Positions 1 through 8,919 of a stretch of DNA of 64,000 bases are shown here, piece after piece. A program made the position numbers and the translations under genes. The notes beneath the pieces are model-generated. The model saw nothing but the letters and a program-made list of their open reading frames with translations. It did not search any database and had not been told where the DNA came from. Source of the stretch: Chryseobacterium aureum (GTDB lineage Bacteria; Bacteroidota; Bacteroidia; Flavobacteriales; Weeksellaceae); contig NZ_CP034661.1 in the NCBI RefSeq assembly GCF_003971235.1, forward strand, positions 3,658,001 to 3,722,000, written 5' to 3'. Each line of letters begins with the position of its first letter. Position 1 is the stretch's first letter.

Positions 1-734
1 AATTCCAGCATTTCTTCTTTGAAATCTTCTGGAAAACTGGCTTTGGCCTGAAAAAGAAATGAGATGACATCATACATTAATGGTCCCTTCATTGCAGACT
101 GATAATCAATAAAAGAAACTTCATTTTTTTCATTCACCATGATATTTCGCGCCTGGAAATCCCGGATCATAATTCCTTTAGGTTCAATATTTTCAATGAG
201 GACAGCAATATTTTTGAATTCTTTCAGAAGTGTTGATTTATTGTACTCAAGTTCCAGAAAATCGGCTACAAAGTTTTTAAAATAATAAAGATCATGAATC
301 ACAGGAAGTTCATCATAACTTTCATATTCAAAGGTTTTTGAGTAATCAATTTTCCCCTGAGTCTGTATCTGTAATTGGAACAGTTTTTTCAACGTCTGCT
401 TTACCAATGTTTTTACAATGGGAGCATGCTGTTCTTTTGCAATCACCTCAGAGAGTGTATTCTGCCCTAAAAATTCCTGAATGTACATTTTTCTGTCATC
501 AGAAACAGCAAGAATAGAAGGCGTATTAAGATGCAGCCTTGAAAATACTTCAGAGTAGTAAAGAAAACTCTCATTTTCCGGAATATTTTCATTGTAGGTG
601 ATGATGTATTTTTCACTGCCGGCAGTGGCCAGAAAATTGACCCTAGCAGAGCCGCTTTGAGCTAATGTGACGAATTCGGAAGATTTTTTACCTAACTGGT
701 TTTCAAAAAATCGTTTTGCGTTTTCAGAAGTCAT
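1..734 (-). CDS. APH-fold phosphotransferase (AmgK-like), C-terminus cut by window edge
   Basis: About 244 residues are visible from an ATG at 734; the rest lies beyond base 1. The protein has the aminoglycoside-phosphotransferase/kinase fold: a catalytic-loop motif RDFQARNIM (the Asp is kept, Arg replaces the usual His) and a following FIDYQ metal-binding motif, then GPLMYDV. This pattern matches the COG3178 group of small-molecule kinases, which includes the cell-wall sugar kinase AmgK. In Bacteroidetes these genes often sit beside a nucleotidyltransferase, but here that side is outside the window. The sugar substrate is an inference. A TAnnTTTG box lies 10 nt before the start codon. Confidence 0.75.
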   Translation of the reverse strand, partial: MTSENAKRFFENQLGKKSSEFVTLAQSGSARVNFLATAGSEKYIITYNENIPENESFLYYSEVFSRLHLNTPSILAVSDDRKMYIQEFLGQNTLSEVIAKEQHAPIVKTLVKQTLKKLFQLQIQTQGKIDYSKTFEYESYDELPVIHDLYYFKNFVADFLELEYNKSTLLKEFKNIAVLIENIEPKGIMIRDFQARNIMVNEKNEVSFIDYQSAMKGPLMYDVISFLFQAKASFPEDFKEEMLE

Positions 735-744
735 AATATGAAAA

Positions 745-752
745 CAAATATA
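745..752 (-). promoter_or_regulatory. TAnnTTTG -7 box of the APH-fold kinase gene
   Basis: Reads TATATTTG on the minus strand, 10 nt before the ATG at 734. It matches the Bacteroidetes sigma-A -7 consensus; no clear -33 TTG is seen. Confidence 0.5.
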
Positions 753-948
753 CTAAATAAACATGATTTGGAAATAACCGTTTCATGAAGTACGAAAAGT
801 GTTAAGATATTGATACAGATGATTGTTGAATATTTGTTTTAATGAGGATTTTTTAGAAAATTATTAAGTCTGATACAGGGAGTCATAGGGTTTTTTGATT
901 GATTTTTAACTTTCTTTATTCAGATTCAGGATATTAAGGGCTAATCTT

Positions 949-956
949 TATCTTTG
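949..956 (+). promoter_or_regulatory. TAnnTTTG -7 box of xrtF, 4 nt before ATG
   Basis: Reads TATCTTTG. Only four bases separate it from the ATG at 961, so the expected transcription start is at or next to the start codon and the mRNA would be essentially leaderless. No convincing -33 TTG is present. Confidence 0.5.
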
Positions 957-960
957 CATT

Positions 961-1491
961 ATGCTGAAAGACTTTAAACCTGTTTTAGGTATTTTATTGC
1001 GTTTCATTATTATTTATCTGGTGCTGCTTTTTGCTTACCAGCTTTATCTTAATAGTGGTAAAGAATCAGGTTTGGATCCTTTTTCAAGGATTATTGCGAA
1101 CCAGGTTGCTGCTCTACAGAATGTGTTGGGATATCCTACGCAGCTTTATGATGATATAAAGAATGAGCAGGTTTGGTTTTATGTAAAAGACCGATACGAG
1201 ACAAGGATGGTAGAAGGATGTAATGCTGTTTCTGTCATTATTCTTTTTGTATCTTTTGTTTTCGCATTTTATAAAGGAGCAAAAACCTTCATTTTTGTGG
1301 GAGTAGGATTGGTTTTAATGTATATTATGAATCTCCTGAGAATTGTGGGATTGAATATTGTAATGTCCGGTTACGAGCAGTATGGAAAAATGTTTCATGA
1401 TTTCATTTTTCCTGCCATTATCTATGGAACTGTTATTTTGCTCTGGCTGGTGTGGATTAAATTTTTTGCTTTACAACATGAAAAATCTTAA
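961..1491 (+). CDS. xrtF: Exosortase family protein XrtF
   Basis: A 176-residue integral membrane protein, shorter than proteobacterial exosortases, as expected for the flavobacterial XrtF type. The exosortase catalytic triad is visible: Cys87 in EGCNAVS, Arg127 in NLLRIVG and His146 in HDFIFP, each next to a transmembrane segment. Exosortases are membrane transpeptidases that recognise a C-terminal sorting signal on exported proteins, cleave it and attach the protein to another molecule. The next gene overlaps by 14 nt and is the usual XrtF partner. No substrate with an obvious XrtF tail was noticed nearby; the secreted proteins in this window end in T9SS-type domains instead. Confidence 0.9.
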   Translation: MLKDFKPVLGILLRFIIIYLVLLFAYQLYLNSGKESGLDPFSRIIANQVAALQNVLGYPTQLYDDIKNEQVWFYVKDRYETRMVEGCNAVSVIILFVSFVFAFYKGAKTFIFVGVGLVLMYIMNLLRIVGLNIVMSGYEQYGKMFHDFIFPAIIYGTVILLWLVWIKFFALQHEKS

Positions 1492-1924
1492 TTGGCTTCT
1501 GGTTCTTGCAGGGATAGGCGGATTGATAGGGGTGAGGGCTCTGGAGGATACTCTTTTTTATGACCCTTTCCTGAATTACTTCCATGAAGCAAATAAAAAC
1601 ATCGAATTCCCTGCATTTGAATGGGGAAAACTGATTGGCGGACATCTGTTGAGATTTCTTCTGAATCTTCTGTTTTCCTGCCTGATTATTTACGGGTTAT
1701 TTCAAAACAGACAATGGACATTGCAGGGTGCTTTGATGATTACCATTGTCTTTATCATTTCTTTTCCCATTTACCTGTATTGTATTGCTGATCAATTTGA
1801 AATAGGCTACCTTATTTCTTTTTATATGAGAAGATTTGTTATCCAGCCTTTAATTATCATGCTGATTGTTCCGATGTTTTATTACAGGAAACAATTGCTT
1901 CATCAGGAAGGTAAAGCAAATTAG
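1478..1924 (+). CDS. Exosortase F system-associated membrane protein
   Basis: The start is taken at the ATG at 1478, giving 148 residues that begin MKNLNWLLVLAG. A longer reading from 1382 would lie almost entirely inside xrtF. Four or so hydrophobic segments are visible (residues about 5-20, 45-65, 75-98 and 112-133), with a charged soluble stretch around FYDPFLNYFHEANK. The 14-nt overlap with xrtF suggests translational coupling. Family knowledge: a small membrane protein regularly follows xrtF in Flavobacteriia and is named only for this association; its job in sorting is not known. Confidence 0.8.
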   Translation: MKNLNWLLVLAGIGGLIGVRALEDTLFYDPFLNYFHEANKNIEFPAFEWGKLIGGHLLRFLLNLLFSCLIIYGLFQNRQWTLQGALMITIVFIISFPIYLYCIADQFEIGYLISFYMRRFVIQPLIIMLIVPMFYYRKQLLHQEGKAN

Positions 1925-1955
1925 AACCTTTACCGGGCTATTTCTAGATCTTGAA

Positions 1956-2954
1956 TTATTCTACAGTGTGTTTGTCTACGCTGGTTACATTTTCCGGCGT
2001 CCATTCTACCCGTTTTACAAAGTCTTTTTCACGGACAGGACAGTTTTTGATCTGACAGACCGGGCATGAGATGGGTTTACAGTCGTCCATATGGAAATTG
2101 AATTCAATCGTGCGCTTTATGTTTTTCGCAAGGAGGATAATTACTTTTTCCATTTCTCCATGGGCATCACGAAGGTCATAATACCACGGCAGTGTGATAT
2201 GGGCATCAATATGCAGTGAAGATCCGAACTGCTGAATCTTCATATTATGTACATCTATCCATTCTGTATGTCTGTTTTCTTCAAGGATTTTTATCACCTG
2301 ATTGAGTATGTCAGGATCCTGTTCATCCATAATTCCGCTTAACGATTTCCGGACGATTTTATAGCCTACAAATATGATATAAAGACCAAAAGTAAGGGCC
2401 ACTACAGAATCCAGCCAGTAAATTTTAGTAAAATAAACAATGATTAAACTTCCTACTACCCCAAGGGTTGTAATGGTATCAGACTGAAGATGTTTTCCGG
2501 ATGAAATCAGTACGAGAGAATTTTCTTTTTCTCCTTTTCTGATCGAGATATAACCCAACAGATAATTGACAACGGCGGTAGCGGCAATGATCCAGATCCC
2601 CAGGTCAATTTTACTCAGTGTTTTTCCCACAATAAGGCTGTTAATACCTTCATAGATAATCATAACACCGGCAATAGCGATAAGAGCCCCTTCAATGCCT
2701 GACGTTACAAATTCTACTTTTCCGTGGCCATACGGATGATCTTCATCTTTAGGCTTGGCTGCAAGATGAAGGGAATACAGTCCCATAAATGCACTGATGA
2801 CATTGACAATACTTTCCATGGCATCGGAAAATACAGCATCGGAATTGGTGAGCTTCCAGGCAATAATCTTTCCGATAAAAAGGATCATTCCGAATACTGC
2901 AATAAGCTTTTGAAATCCTATTTTCTCTTTGTGGGTACTTTTCTGGGTATTCAT
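1956..2954 (-). CDS. Cation diffusion facilitator (CDF) metal exporter
   Basis: A 332-residue CDF transporter with about six transmembrane helices in the N-terminal 210 residues and a cytoplasmic C-terminal domain. Metal-site motifs are visible: SDAMES (D44) in TM2, the loop DHPYGHGK (residues 72-79), and HLQSD (H155, D159) in TM5. The second acidic residue usual for TM2 (DxxxD) is a serine here. The C-terminus carries a Cys-rich tail, CxxxxCPVCxxxxCP, likely a second metal-binding site. CDF proteins exchange Zn2+, Fe2+, Co2+ or Mn2+ for protons across the inner membrane; the exact metal cannot be told. It is a single gene, with its start close to the asd terminator. Confidence 0.88.
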   Translation of the reverse strand: MNTQKSTHKEKIGFQKLIAVFGMILFIGKIIAWKLTNSDAVFSDAMESIVNVISAFMGLYSLHLAAKPKDEDHPYGHGKVEFVTSGIEGALIAIAGVMIIYEGINSLIVGKTLSKIDLGIWIIAATAVVNYLLGYISIRKGEKENSLVLISSGKHLQSDTITTLGVVGSLIIVYFTKIYWLDSVVALTFGLYIIFVGYKIVRKSLSGIMDEQDPDILNQVIKILEENRHTEWIDVHNMKIQQFGSSLHIDAHITLPWYYDLRDAHGEMEKVIILLAKNIKRTIEFNFHMDDCKPISCPVCQIKNCPVREKDFVKRVEWTPENVTSVDKHTVE

Positions 2955-2970
2955 ATAAAGAGTTTGATAA

Positions 2971-3004
2971 AAAAAAGAATCTCAATTTTGAGACTCTTTT
3001 TTAT
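2971..3004 (-). terminator. Intrinsic terminator of asd
   Basis: Arms 2973-2985 and 2988-3000 pair over 13 bp with one G-U pair on the minus strand and a 2-nt loop. The following minus-strand bases are T-rich. It lies 14 bp beyond the asd stop. Confidence 0.75.
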
Positions 3005-3013
3005 TTTGTTAGT

Positions 3014-4006
3014 TTATACTAAGTTGTTTGCTACAATGTATTCTGCAATCTGTACAGCGTTTGTTGCTGCTCCTTTCCTCAGATTGTCTGCTACGATCCA
3101 GAGGTTGAGGGTTTTAGGCTGTGACAGATCTCGTCTGATCCTTCCTACGAAAACTTCATCTTTTCCTTCAGAATATAATGGCATTGGATACTGGTTGTTT
3201 TTCACATCATCCATGACAATGACTCCCGGAGTTTCGGATAGGATTTTTCTTACTTCATCCAGTTCAAATTCATTTTCAAACTCGATGTTTACACTTTCAG
3301 AATGTCCTCCCTGAACCGGAACTCTTACTGCTGTTGCAGTTAAGTTGAAGGTATCATCTCCTAAAATTTTCTTAGGTTCCTTCATCAGTTTAATCTCTTC
3401 TTTGGTGTAATCATCATCTGCAAATACATCACAGTGCGGCAATGCATTTTTGAAGATCTGATAAGGATATACTTTTTCAGTAGAATCATCTCCGCTGATT
3501 TCCCCGTTTAACTGGTCTACAGCAGCTTTTCCAGTTCCGGTTACAGACTGGTAGGTAGAAACAATTACTCTTTTTAAATCATATTTCTTGTTTAATGGTC
3601 CAAGAACCATTACCAACTGAATGGTAGAACAGTTCGGATTCGCGATGATTTTATCTTCTTTTGTTAAAACATCAGCATTGATCTCCGGAACGACTAATTT
3701 TTTGTCAGGATCCATTCTCCAAGCAGAAGAATTGTCAATTACTGTTGTTCCTGCTTCTGCAAATAGAGGAGCGAATTCAAGAGAGGTGGACCCTCCAGCA
3801 GAGAAGATTGCAATATCCGGTTTGGCAGCTATAGCGTCCTTCATGCTTACGATGGTAAATTCCTTCTGTTTATACTTCACCTTCTTGCCTACAGATCTTT
3901 CGGATGCTACCGGGATTAATTCTGTTACAGGGAAGTTTCTCTCCTCCAAAACTTTAAGCATAACTTGTCCAACCATTCCTGTTGAACCTACTACAGCTAC
4001 TTTCAT
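3014..4006 (-). CDS. asd: Aspartate-semialdehyde dehydrogenase
   Basis: A 330-residue enzyme that reduces aspartyl-4-phosphate to aspartate semialdehyde with NADPH, the branch point towards lysine/diaminopimelate, threonine and methionine. The N-terminal Rossmann motif VGSTGMVG is at residues 6-13. The catalytic cysteine is Cys126 in NPNCST, and a later conserved stretch GGHSESV carries the active-site His. Length is normal for the family. It is transcribed alone and followed by a clear terminator. The start at 4006 fits the Rossmann strand beginning immediately (MKVAVVG). Confidence 0.97.
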   Translation of the reverse strand: MKVAVVGSTGMVGQVMLKVLEERNFPVTELIPVASERSVGKKVKYKQKEFTIVSMKDAIAAKPDIAIFSAGGSTSLEFAPLFAEAGTTVIDNSSAWRMDPDKKLVVPEINADVLTKEDKIIANPNCSTIQLVMVLGPLNKKYDLKRVIVSTYQSVTGTGKAAVDQLNGEISGDDSTEKVYPYQIFKNALPHCDVFADDDYTKEEIKLMKEPKKILGDDTFNLTATAVRVPVQGGHSESVNIEFENEFELDEVRKILSETPGVIVMDDVKNNQYPMPLYSEGKDEVFVGRIRRDLSQPKTLNLWIVADNLRKGAATNAVQIAEYIVANNLV

Positions 4007-4072
4007 TGATTTAATTAAAAATTTAAGATTAAACTATTTATAAATTATAACGCATATAATTTCTTTATCTTT

Positions 4073-4504
4073 TTAAGCCCCGAAGACTCTTGTCCAAGGG
4101 AACGCGAATGCAAATAAACCTACTGCAATCAGCCCCATGATTACTACTCCTAAAGAAATAGTGTCATTGGATTTTACTTTTTTGTTGACAATCGTCATTA
4201 AAACAGCTGCAATAAGCATAGAGAATGGATGTTCAACATATTGGAATCTCAATGCGGCATTTTTCATTACTTCTCCCATATTTAATCCTTTGCTAAACGT
4301 GGTGATCAGCATAATGATTCCCAATAAAAACTGAACGTGGAAGAAAATCATTGTGAACAGCGTTGTTTTCTTCAAAAATTTGTTCACTTTTCCACTGAAA
4401 CCGAACATGGTAGCCAAAAGGGCAATGATAAATAATGTTACCAAAAGAATTTCAAGATACCCGAAACCTTTGTGGGCATTAAGTAAAATGTTGTAAAAAT
4501 CCAT
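4073..4504 (-). CDS. Four-TM inner-membrane protein, unknown function
   Basis: A 143-residue protein with four hydrophobic helices (about residues 15-35, 45-68, 88-108, 115-135) and short loops. I chose the ATG at 4504 because a promoter box (4524-4531) and the terminator of the upstream gene lie just beyond it; a longer start at 4549 would run through both. Histidines in or near helices (NAHKGFG, FHVQF, EHPFS) recall a flavobacterial family sometimes labelled cytochrome b-like, but no haem ligand pair is certain. Function unknown. Confidence 0.7.
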   Translation of the reverse strand: MDFYNILLNAHKGFGYLEILLVTLFIIALLATMFGFSGKVNKFLKKTTLFTMIFFHVQFLLGIIMLITTFSKGLNMGEVMKNAALRFQYVEHPFSMLIAAVLMTIVNKKVKSNDTISLGVVIMGLIAVGLFAFAFPWTRVFGA

Positions 4505-4523
4505 AATCCTATTTTTTTGTACA

Positions 4524-4531
4524 CAAAGATA
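4524..4531 (-). promoter_or_regulatory. TAnnTTTG -7 box for the four-TM protein gene
   Basis: Reads TATCTTTG on the minus strand, 19 nt before the ATG at 4504. It supports that start over a longer one. Confidence 0.5.
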
Positions 4532-4559
4532 ACAAAAATCCCGGCTCAAAGCCGGGATT
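4532..4559 (-). terminator. Intrinsic terminator of the TonB receptor gene
   Basis: A perfect 9-bp stem (4537-4545 with 4551-4559), a 5-nt loop, then TTTTTG on the minus strand. It lies 32 bp beyond the receptor stop at 4591. Confidence 0.88.
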
Positions 4560-4590
4560 GATATTTATAAAATCTAATATTGTGATATTA

Positions 4591-7176
4591 TTAGAAGTTG
4601 AATGATAAGTTAGCTGCCCATGTTCTTCCGAATCCGAAAAGTACACGGTTAGTAGGATCAATTCCTTTGTACAGAGTAGATTGATAAGCCTCATATTGAG
4701 CTGCTGTCGCAAACTGATCACTTGTTTTTGTGAATACGTTTGTAGAAGCGTCAGAAATATAAGTAGTATCAAACAAGTTGTATACGTTTGCACCAATCGT
4801 GAAATACTGAGAAGCATCTCTTAATCTGATTTTGTAAGAGAATCCTACATCAAAAAGATTGAAATCCGGTAACTTCATTACTCCTTTATCCTGCGCTGCC
4901 TGATTAGAGAATGTAGCGATATCAATTGAAGAATACAATTTACCAACATATCTCCAAGTTCCGAAGATGCTAAGATCTTTTACTGGTTTTACAGTAGCTC
5001 CTAATGATGCTGTCATCTGAGGAATACTGTTATTACTTGTTCCTCCTACTTTTACCTTATCTAAATAAAGTGTGGTAGATGTAGAAGTTCCAGCTAATGT
5101 AAGAGGGTTGTTGTTATCATCAAAAGCAGCACCTGTAGCATTACCTTTATAATAATAATCACCCCATGAGAACATACCCTGGAATTCCAGGTAGCTGGTT
5201 GGTCTGTAAGTAGCATCTACTTCAACTCCCTGGTGGATTTCAGTAATACCACTGATTTCAGCATATCCTGTAGTAGTTGTATTATCAGGTAGCGTAAATG
5301 TCTGGTTGGTTCTTCTTAACCATCTGTCTCCCCATGAAGTTCTGTAAAGGTTTACGTTTGCACTAAGTTTTGGCGATCTGAAACCATATCCAACTTCAGC
5401 AGAGAATATTTTTTCGTTAGTTAACGTTGGGTTAACTACCTGGAAGTTACTTGGGTATACAGAGTTGAAGAACGGCTGCTTGCTATAGTATCCAATATTT
5501 GCAAAAACATTGTGATTTGCATTGATGTTATAGTTAGCCCCTCCTTTGATGTTATATCCAAAAAGGTTTTTAAATCCTGTTTTTGTGTTAACAACCTGGC
5601 CCTGTTGTTTAGTTATACCATCTTGAATAAAGTTATCAATTCTTTGGTATCCTTGGTTAGAAACCGATCCCTGTAAGAATGCTGAGAAATTGTTTTTATT
5701 AAACTCAACCTGACCGAAACCGCTATACCAGATAACTTCTCCGTCATTACTGTAACCAATTTGATCCTGGATAGGAGCTGTTTTTCCTCCGAAAGGATTC
5801 CAGGTTAGCTGCTGGTAATTATAAGTTTTGTTTACAATATTTGGAGCAATATTTTTGTTGTTGCTATCCTTATATCCTGAAGCTCCGTACAAATCAGAAG
5901 CTACCTGATAGTGGTACCCATAGTAATATCTGTCATCTGTACCGATTGAGAAATTCCAGTTATCATTAAGTTTGTGCTGGAAGTTAGCCAAGATACCATA
6001 CCAGTTATGAGAGTTAATGCTTGATCTACGGATCAAAGTGCTTCCGGCATTTGCTGTGTTTACATTAACAGCTTTGTTAGCAGCAAAAATGGCATCGTAG
6101 TTAAAGTGACCGCCTCCGTCAATGAAAGAAGGATCAGTGATTCCTTTTCCGCCAACTCTACCAATTTCACCAGTTCCACCACCTCTACCATTAGACATGT
6201 ATAAAACAGTACTTAACTTGGATTTTTCGCTCATTGTCCAATCCCAGTTTAACATCATTACCGGCTTAGAGTAATAGTTTGCTCTGTTAGCCAAAGATAC
6301 TTTGTTTCCATTGGCATCAGTGTAATAACCATAATCAGAGTTATATTGTCTGTATGGTGTTCCATCGTGATCCGGGTTGTACTTGATGTAGTTTTGGATT
6401 GTTGGAGAGAACGTTCTCTGGTTATGCCATTGAGGTGCAGAAGTCAGGGTAAACTGGAAATTGTGTTTCTTATTTGGTTCCCAACCTAATGCAAAATAAT
6501 AAGCATAAGATTCGTATTGTGTGTTTTCTATATAAGTACTACCAGCCTGTCTGCTCATTAAGATGGAAGAAGACCATCCGTTTTCAGATTTTCCTGTATT
6601 ATAAGCGAAAGAGGTTTTAAGATAGTCATTGTTACCAACTCCAAATCTCAGAATTCCGCCTTTTTTCATATCAGCAGATTTTGTCAGGAAGTTCATTGTA
6701 CCTCCTACAGATGCAATGGCCAGTTTAGAAGAACCTAAACCTCTTTGTACCTGCATTGTACTTGTCACGTCTGACAGACCAGTCCAGTTTGAGAAATAAA
6801 CAGTACCACCCTCCATATCGTTTACAGGCATACCGTTTACCATTACTGCGATGTTTCTTGATTCAAAACCACGCATGGTGATCTGAGAATCTCCAAATCC
6901 ACCACCCCCTTTTGTAGCATATACGGATGGTGTTGTGTTAAGCAATTCTACTAACTCCTGATTTCCTTGTCTTTCAAGGATCTGAGCAGCTTTGATGGTA
7001 GATACTGCAACTGGTGTCTTTCTATCTTTAGCGATATCCGTTACACCTCTTAAGATTACCTCATCAATATCTTTAGACTTAGCTTGCGCTGTATCCTGCA
7101 CTTGTTGAGCGTAATAAACACTAGCTGTAGATAAAGTAATAACCGCAGTTAGTATCGATTTGTTGATTAATTTCAT
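4591..7176 (-). CDS. TonB-dependent outer-membrane receptor
   Basis: An 861-residue receptor with a signal peptide (MKLINKSILTAVITLS... cut after YYAQ). The plug domain covers about residues 40-175, with motifs DSQITMRGFESRNIAVMVNG and GGTMNFLTK. A long beta-barrel region follows, rich in aromatic, Asn and Gly residues, and the last residue is the phenylalanine expected for Bam insertion. There is no N-terminal carboxypeptidase-regulatory-like domain and no SusD partner nearby, so this is not a SusCD pair. It would import an iron chelate, cofactor or other nutrient; the substrate cannot be told. Transcribed alone, with about 200 bp of AT-rich upstream DNA. Confidence 0.92.
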   Translation of the reverse strand: MKLINKSILTAVITLSTASVYYAQQVQDTAQAKSKDIDEVILRGVTDIAKDRKTPVAVSTIKAAQILERQGNQELVELLNTTPSVYATKGGGGFGDSQITMRGFESRNIAVMVNGMPVNDMEGGTVYFSNWTGLSDVTSTMQVQRGLGSSKLAIASVGGTMNFLTKSADMKKGGILRFGVGNNDYLKTSFAYNTGKSENGWSSSILMSRQAGSTYIENTQYESYAYYFALGWEPNKKHNFQFTLTSAPQWHNQRTFSPTIQNYIKYNPDHDGTPYRQYNSDYGYYTDANGNKVSLANRANYYSKPVMMLNWDWTMSEKSKLSTVLYMSNGRGGGTGEIGRVGGKGITDPSFIDGGGHFNYDAIFAANKAVNVNTANAGSTLIRRSSINSHNWYGILANFQHKLNDNWNFSIGTDDRYYYGYHYQVASDLYGASGYKDSNNKNIAPNIVNKTYNYQQLTWNPFGGKTAPIQDQIGYSNDGEVIWYSGFGQVEFNKNNFSAFLQGSVSNQGYQRIDNFIQDGITKQQGQVVNTKTGFKNLFGYNIKGGANYNINANHNVFANIGYYSKQPFFNSVYPSNFQVVNPTLTNEKIFSAEVGYGFRSPKLSANVNLYRTSWGDRWLRRTNQTFTLPDNTTTTGYAEISGITEIHQGVEVDATYRPTSYLEFQGMFSWGDYYYKGNATGAAFDDNNNPLTLAGTSTSTTLYLDKVKVGGTSNNSIPQMTASLGATVKPVKDLSIFGTWRYVGKLYSSIDIATFSNQAAQDKGVMKLPDFNLFDVGFSYKIRLRDASQYFTIGANVYNLFDTTYISDASTNVFTKTSDQFATAAQYEAYQSTLYKGIDPTNRVLFGFGRTWAANLSFNF

Positions 7177-7384
7177 AATCGTTAGTAATAATTAGATTTA
7201 ATTTTCTGCAAAATTCGCAAAATAAAATTTAACTATTATTAACTCAATGTTAATTTTTAATCAGTCTTAATAATGTTAACGTATTGAAATTCAGTATTAT
7301 GACTAAAAACTGAATTTTTGTATGAAAAAAGTCATGTTATTGAATTTTTAACAAAGCGGGGGTGTTTTTATTAAAAATTCAAAG

Positions 7385-8245
7385 CTATTTCACTGCTTTG
7401 AGACTCAAATCTATATTCTCAGCGGAGTGGGTAAGGGCTCCGGCGGAGATAAAGGTAACGCCCGTTGAAGCAATTTCTTTTAGCATATCTCTGGTAATTC
7501 CGCCTGAAGCTTCAGACTCACATGAACCGTTGATCATCTTTACAGCCTTCTTCATGGTTTTAACATCCATGTTATCAAGCATGATTCTGTCAACTTTTGC
7601 ATTAATGGCCTCCTGAACTTCTTCAAGATTTCTTGTTTCAACTTCTATTTTTAACTTTTTCTTATTCTTTTTAACATAGTCTTTCGCCATTGCGACGGCA
7701 TTGGTAATGCTTCCGTTATAGTCTATATGGTTATCTTTCAGCATAATCATGTCATAAAGACCATATCGGTGATTGGTTCCACCTCCAATAGCAACGGCCC
7801 ATTTTTCGCACAATCTGAAATTTGGAGTGGTTTTTCTTGTATCTAAAAGTTTAGTTTTTGTCCCTACTAATCTTGAATCCCAGTCATGGGTAAGAGTGGC
7901 AATCCCGCTCATTCTCTGCATACAGTTAAGAACAAACCTTTCTGTGGAAAGGATAGATCTTGCGCTTCCGGTCACGATAAGAGCGACATCTCCATATTTA
8001 CAAGGTGTTCCGTCTTTAATAAAAACTTCAACTTTCAGATTTTTATCAAATGTTTTAAAGATGATTTCAGCCAGCTCCACCCCTGCAAGAATACAGTCTT
8101 GCTTTACCAAAAGCTTTGCACTTTGTACAAGATCCTGTGGGATAGTAGAAAGGGTAGAGTGGTCACCATCCTGAATATCTTCTTCAAGGGCATTTTTTAT
8201 GAATGTTTTTAATGCTTTATCTGTTACGTATGCTGGTCTTTTCAT
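7385..8245 (-). CDS. nadC: Nicotinate-nucleotide pyrophosphorylase (carboxylating)
   Basis: A 286-residue quinolinate phosphoribosyltransferase: quinolinate + PRPP gives nicotinate mononucleotide + CO2 + PPi in de novo NAD synthesis. Motifs visible are LEEDIQDGDHST near the N-terminus, LNCMQRMSGIAT, LDTRKTTPNFRLCEKWAV with GGGTNHRYGLYD, and KIEVETRN near the C-terminus. I use the ATG at 8245; extra residues upstream (MICYSEQ...) are not family-like and would run into the preceding gene. It lies downstream of nadB on the same strand with one unrelated gene between them. nadA is not in the window. Confidence 0.95.
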   Translation of the reverse strand: MKRPAYVTDKALKTFIKNALEEDIQDGDHSTLSTIPQDLVQSAKLLVKQDCILAGVELAEIIFKTFDKNLKVEVFIKDGTPCKYGDVALIVTGSARSILSTERFVLNCMQRMSGIATLTHDWDSRLVGTKTKLLDTRKTTPNFRLCEKWAVAIGGGTNHRYGLYDMIMLKDNHIDYNGSITNAVAMAKDYVKKNKKKLKIEVETRNLEEVQEAINAKVDRIMLDNMDVKTMKKAVKMINGSCESEASGGITRDMLKEIASTGVTFISAGALTHSAENIDLSLKAVK

Positions 8246-8255
8246 ATTTTTAATT

Positions 8256-8900
8256 TTAGTAATAGTAAGATGCTTTTGTTCCGAATAACAAATCATGAAT
8301 TATAAAAAGCAAAATTACTTCATTTTCATCAGCTTTTATTTTTTCGAACTCGATTTTGTTTTTTATTCGGATATTGTCTTTATGAATGCCGGTAAATTCT
8401 ATGATATATTTTCCATTTCTTTTGCTATAACTATAAGGCTTTTCGGAATAGAAAAAATATTTCCAATTGAACGTTTTCCAATCATAATCCCGACCATGAA
8501 AAAGAATTTTGTTTTTATTAAATTGTAAAATCGGATGTTGGTGATTGTTGATGTAATAAAACGTCACAGGAAGTTTATTATCACTGATAATTTCATCCAG
8601 ATTAAATTTATCTTCTCCGAAATAATACGGTTTTCCTAATCGCAGAATGTTACATAATAAATTCAATGGGAGTGGATATTTTGTTTTGGTAATGATAATT
8701 TTCTTTAAATAATTAAATAAATCTTTTACGAAAACGATAAATAAAACAAAAGATGCCCAGCCCACAAAGTAGCCTAAATTGTGATGTTTAAAACCTAAAA
8801 CTAGAAATGAAAAAGCTACAAAACCAATTATAATCATTAATGTTCTTAAAAAATACAGAATATTAATAATAGTAAGAATCTTCAGGCTAAATATTTCCAT
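8256..8900 (-). CDS. AT-rich gene for a two-TM hypothetical protein inside the nad operon
   Basis: A 214-residue protein of unknown function. Two hydrophobic helices are seen at residues about 15-38 and 43-62, followed by a basic soluble domain rich in Lys, Tyr, Asn and Ile. It lies between nadB (19 bp upstream) and nadC (10 bp downstream), so it is probably co-transcribed. Base composition is clearly lower in GC than both neighbours, which suggests later insertion into the operon. No motif connects it to NAD metabolism. Confidence 0.65.
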   Translation of the reverse strand: MEIFSLKILTIINILYFLRTLMIIIGFVAFSFLVLGFKHHNLGYFVGWASFVLFIVFVKDLFNYLKKIIITKTKYPLPLNLLCNILRLGKPYYFGEDKFNLDEIISDNKLPVTFYYINNHQHPILQFNKNKILFHGRDYDWKTFNWKYFFYSEKPYSYSKRNGKYIIEFTGIHKDNIRIKNKIEFEKIKADENEVILLFIIHDLLFGTKASYYY

Positions 8901-8919
8901 TCCTTTAATTCTAAATATT

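Noticed and set aside
1382..1477. Longer start for the XrtF partner
   Set aside because: It lies inside the xrtF frame and adds residues without the family pattern; the ATG at 1478 gives the usual small membrane protein.
4505..4549. Longer start for the four-TM protein
   Set aside because: It would run through a promoter box and the terminator hairpin of the TonB receptor gene.
4591..7176. TonB receptor as part of a SusCD polysaccharide-use locus
   Set aside because: There is no SusD-like lipoprotein or glycoside hydrolase next to it and no N-terminal regulatory-like domain.
8246..8296. Longer nadC start
   Set aside because: It would run into the 3' end of the neighbouring gene and adds no conserved residues.
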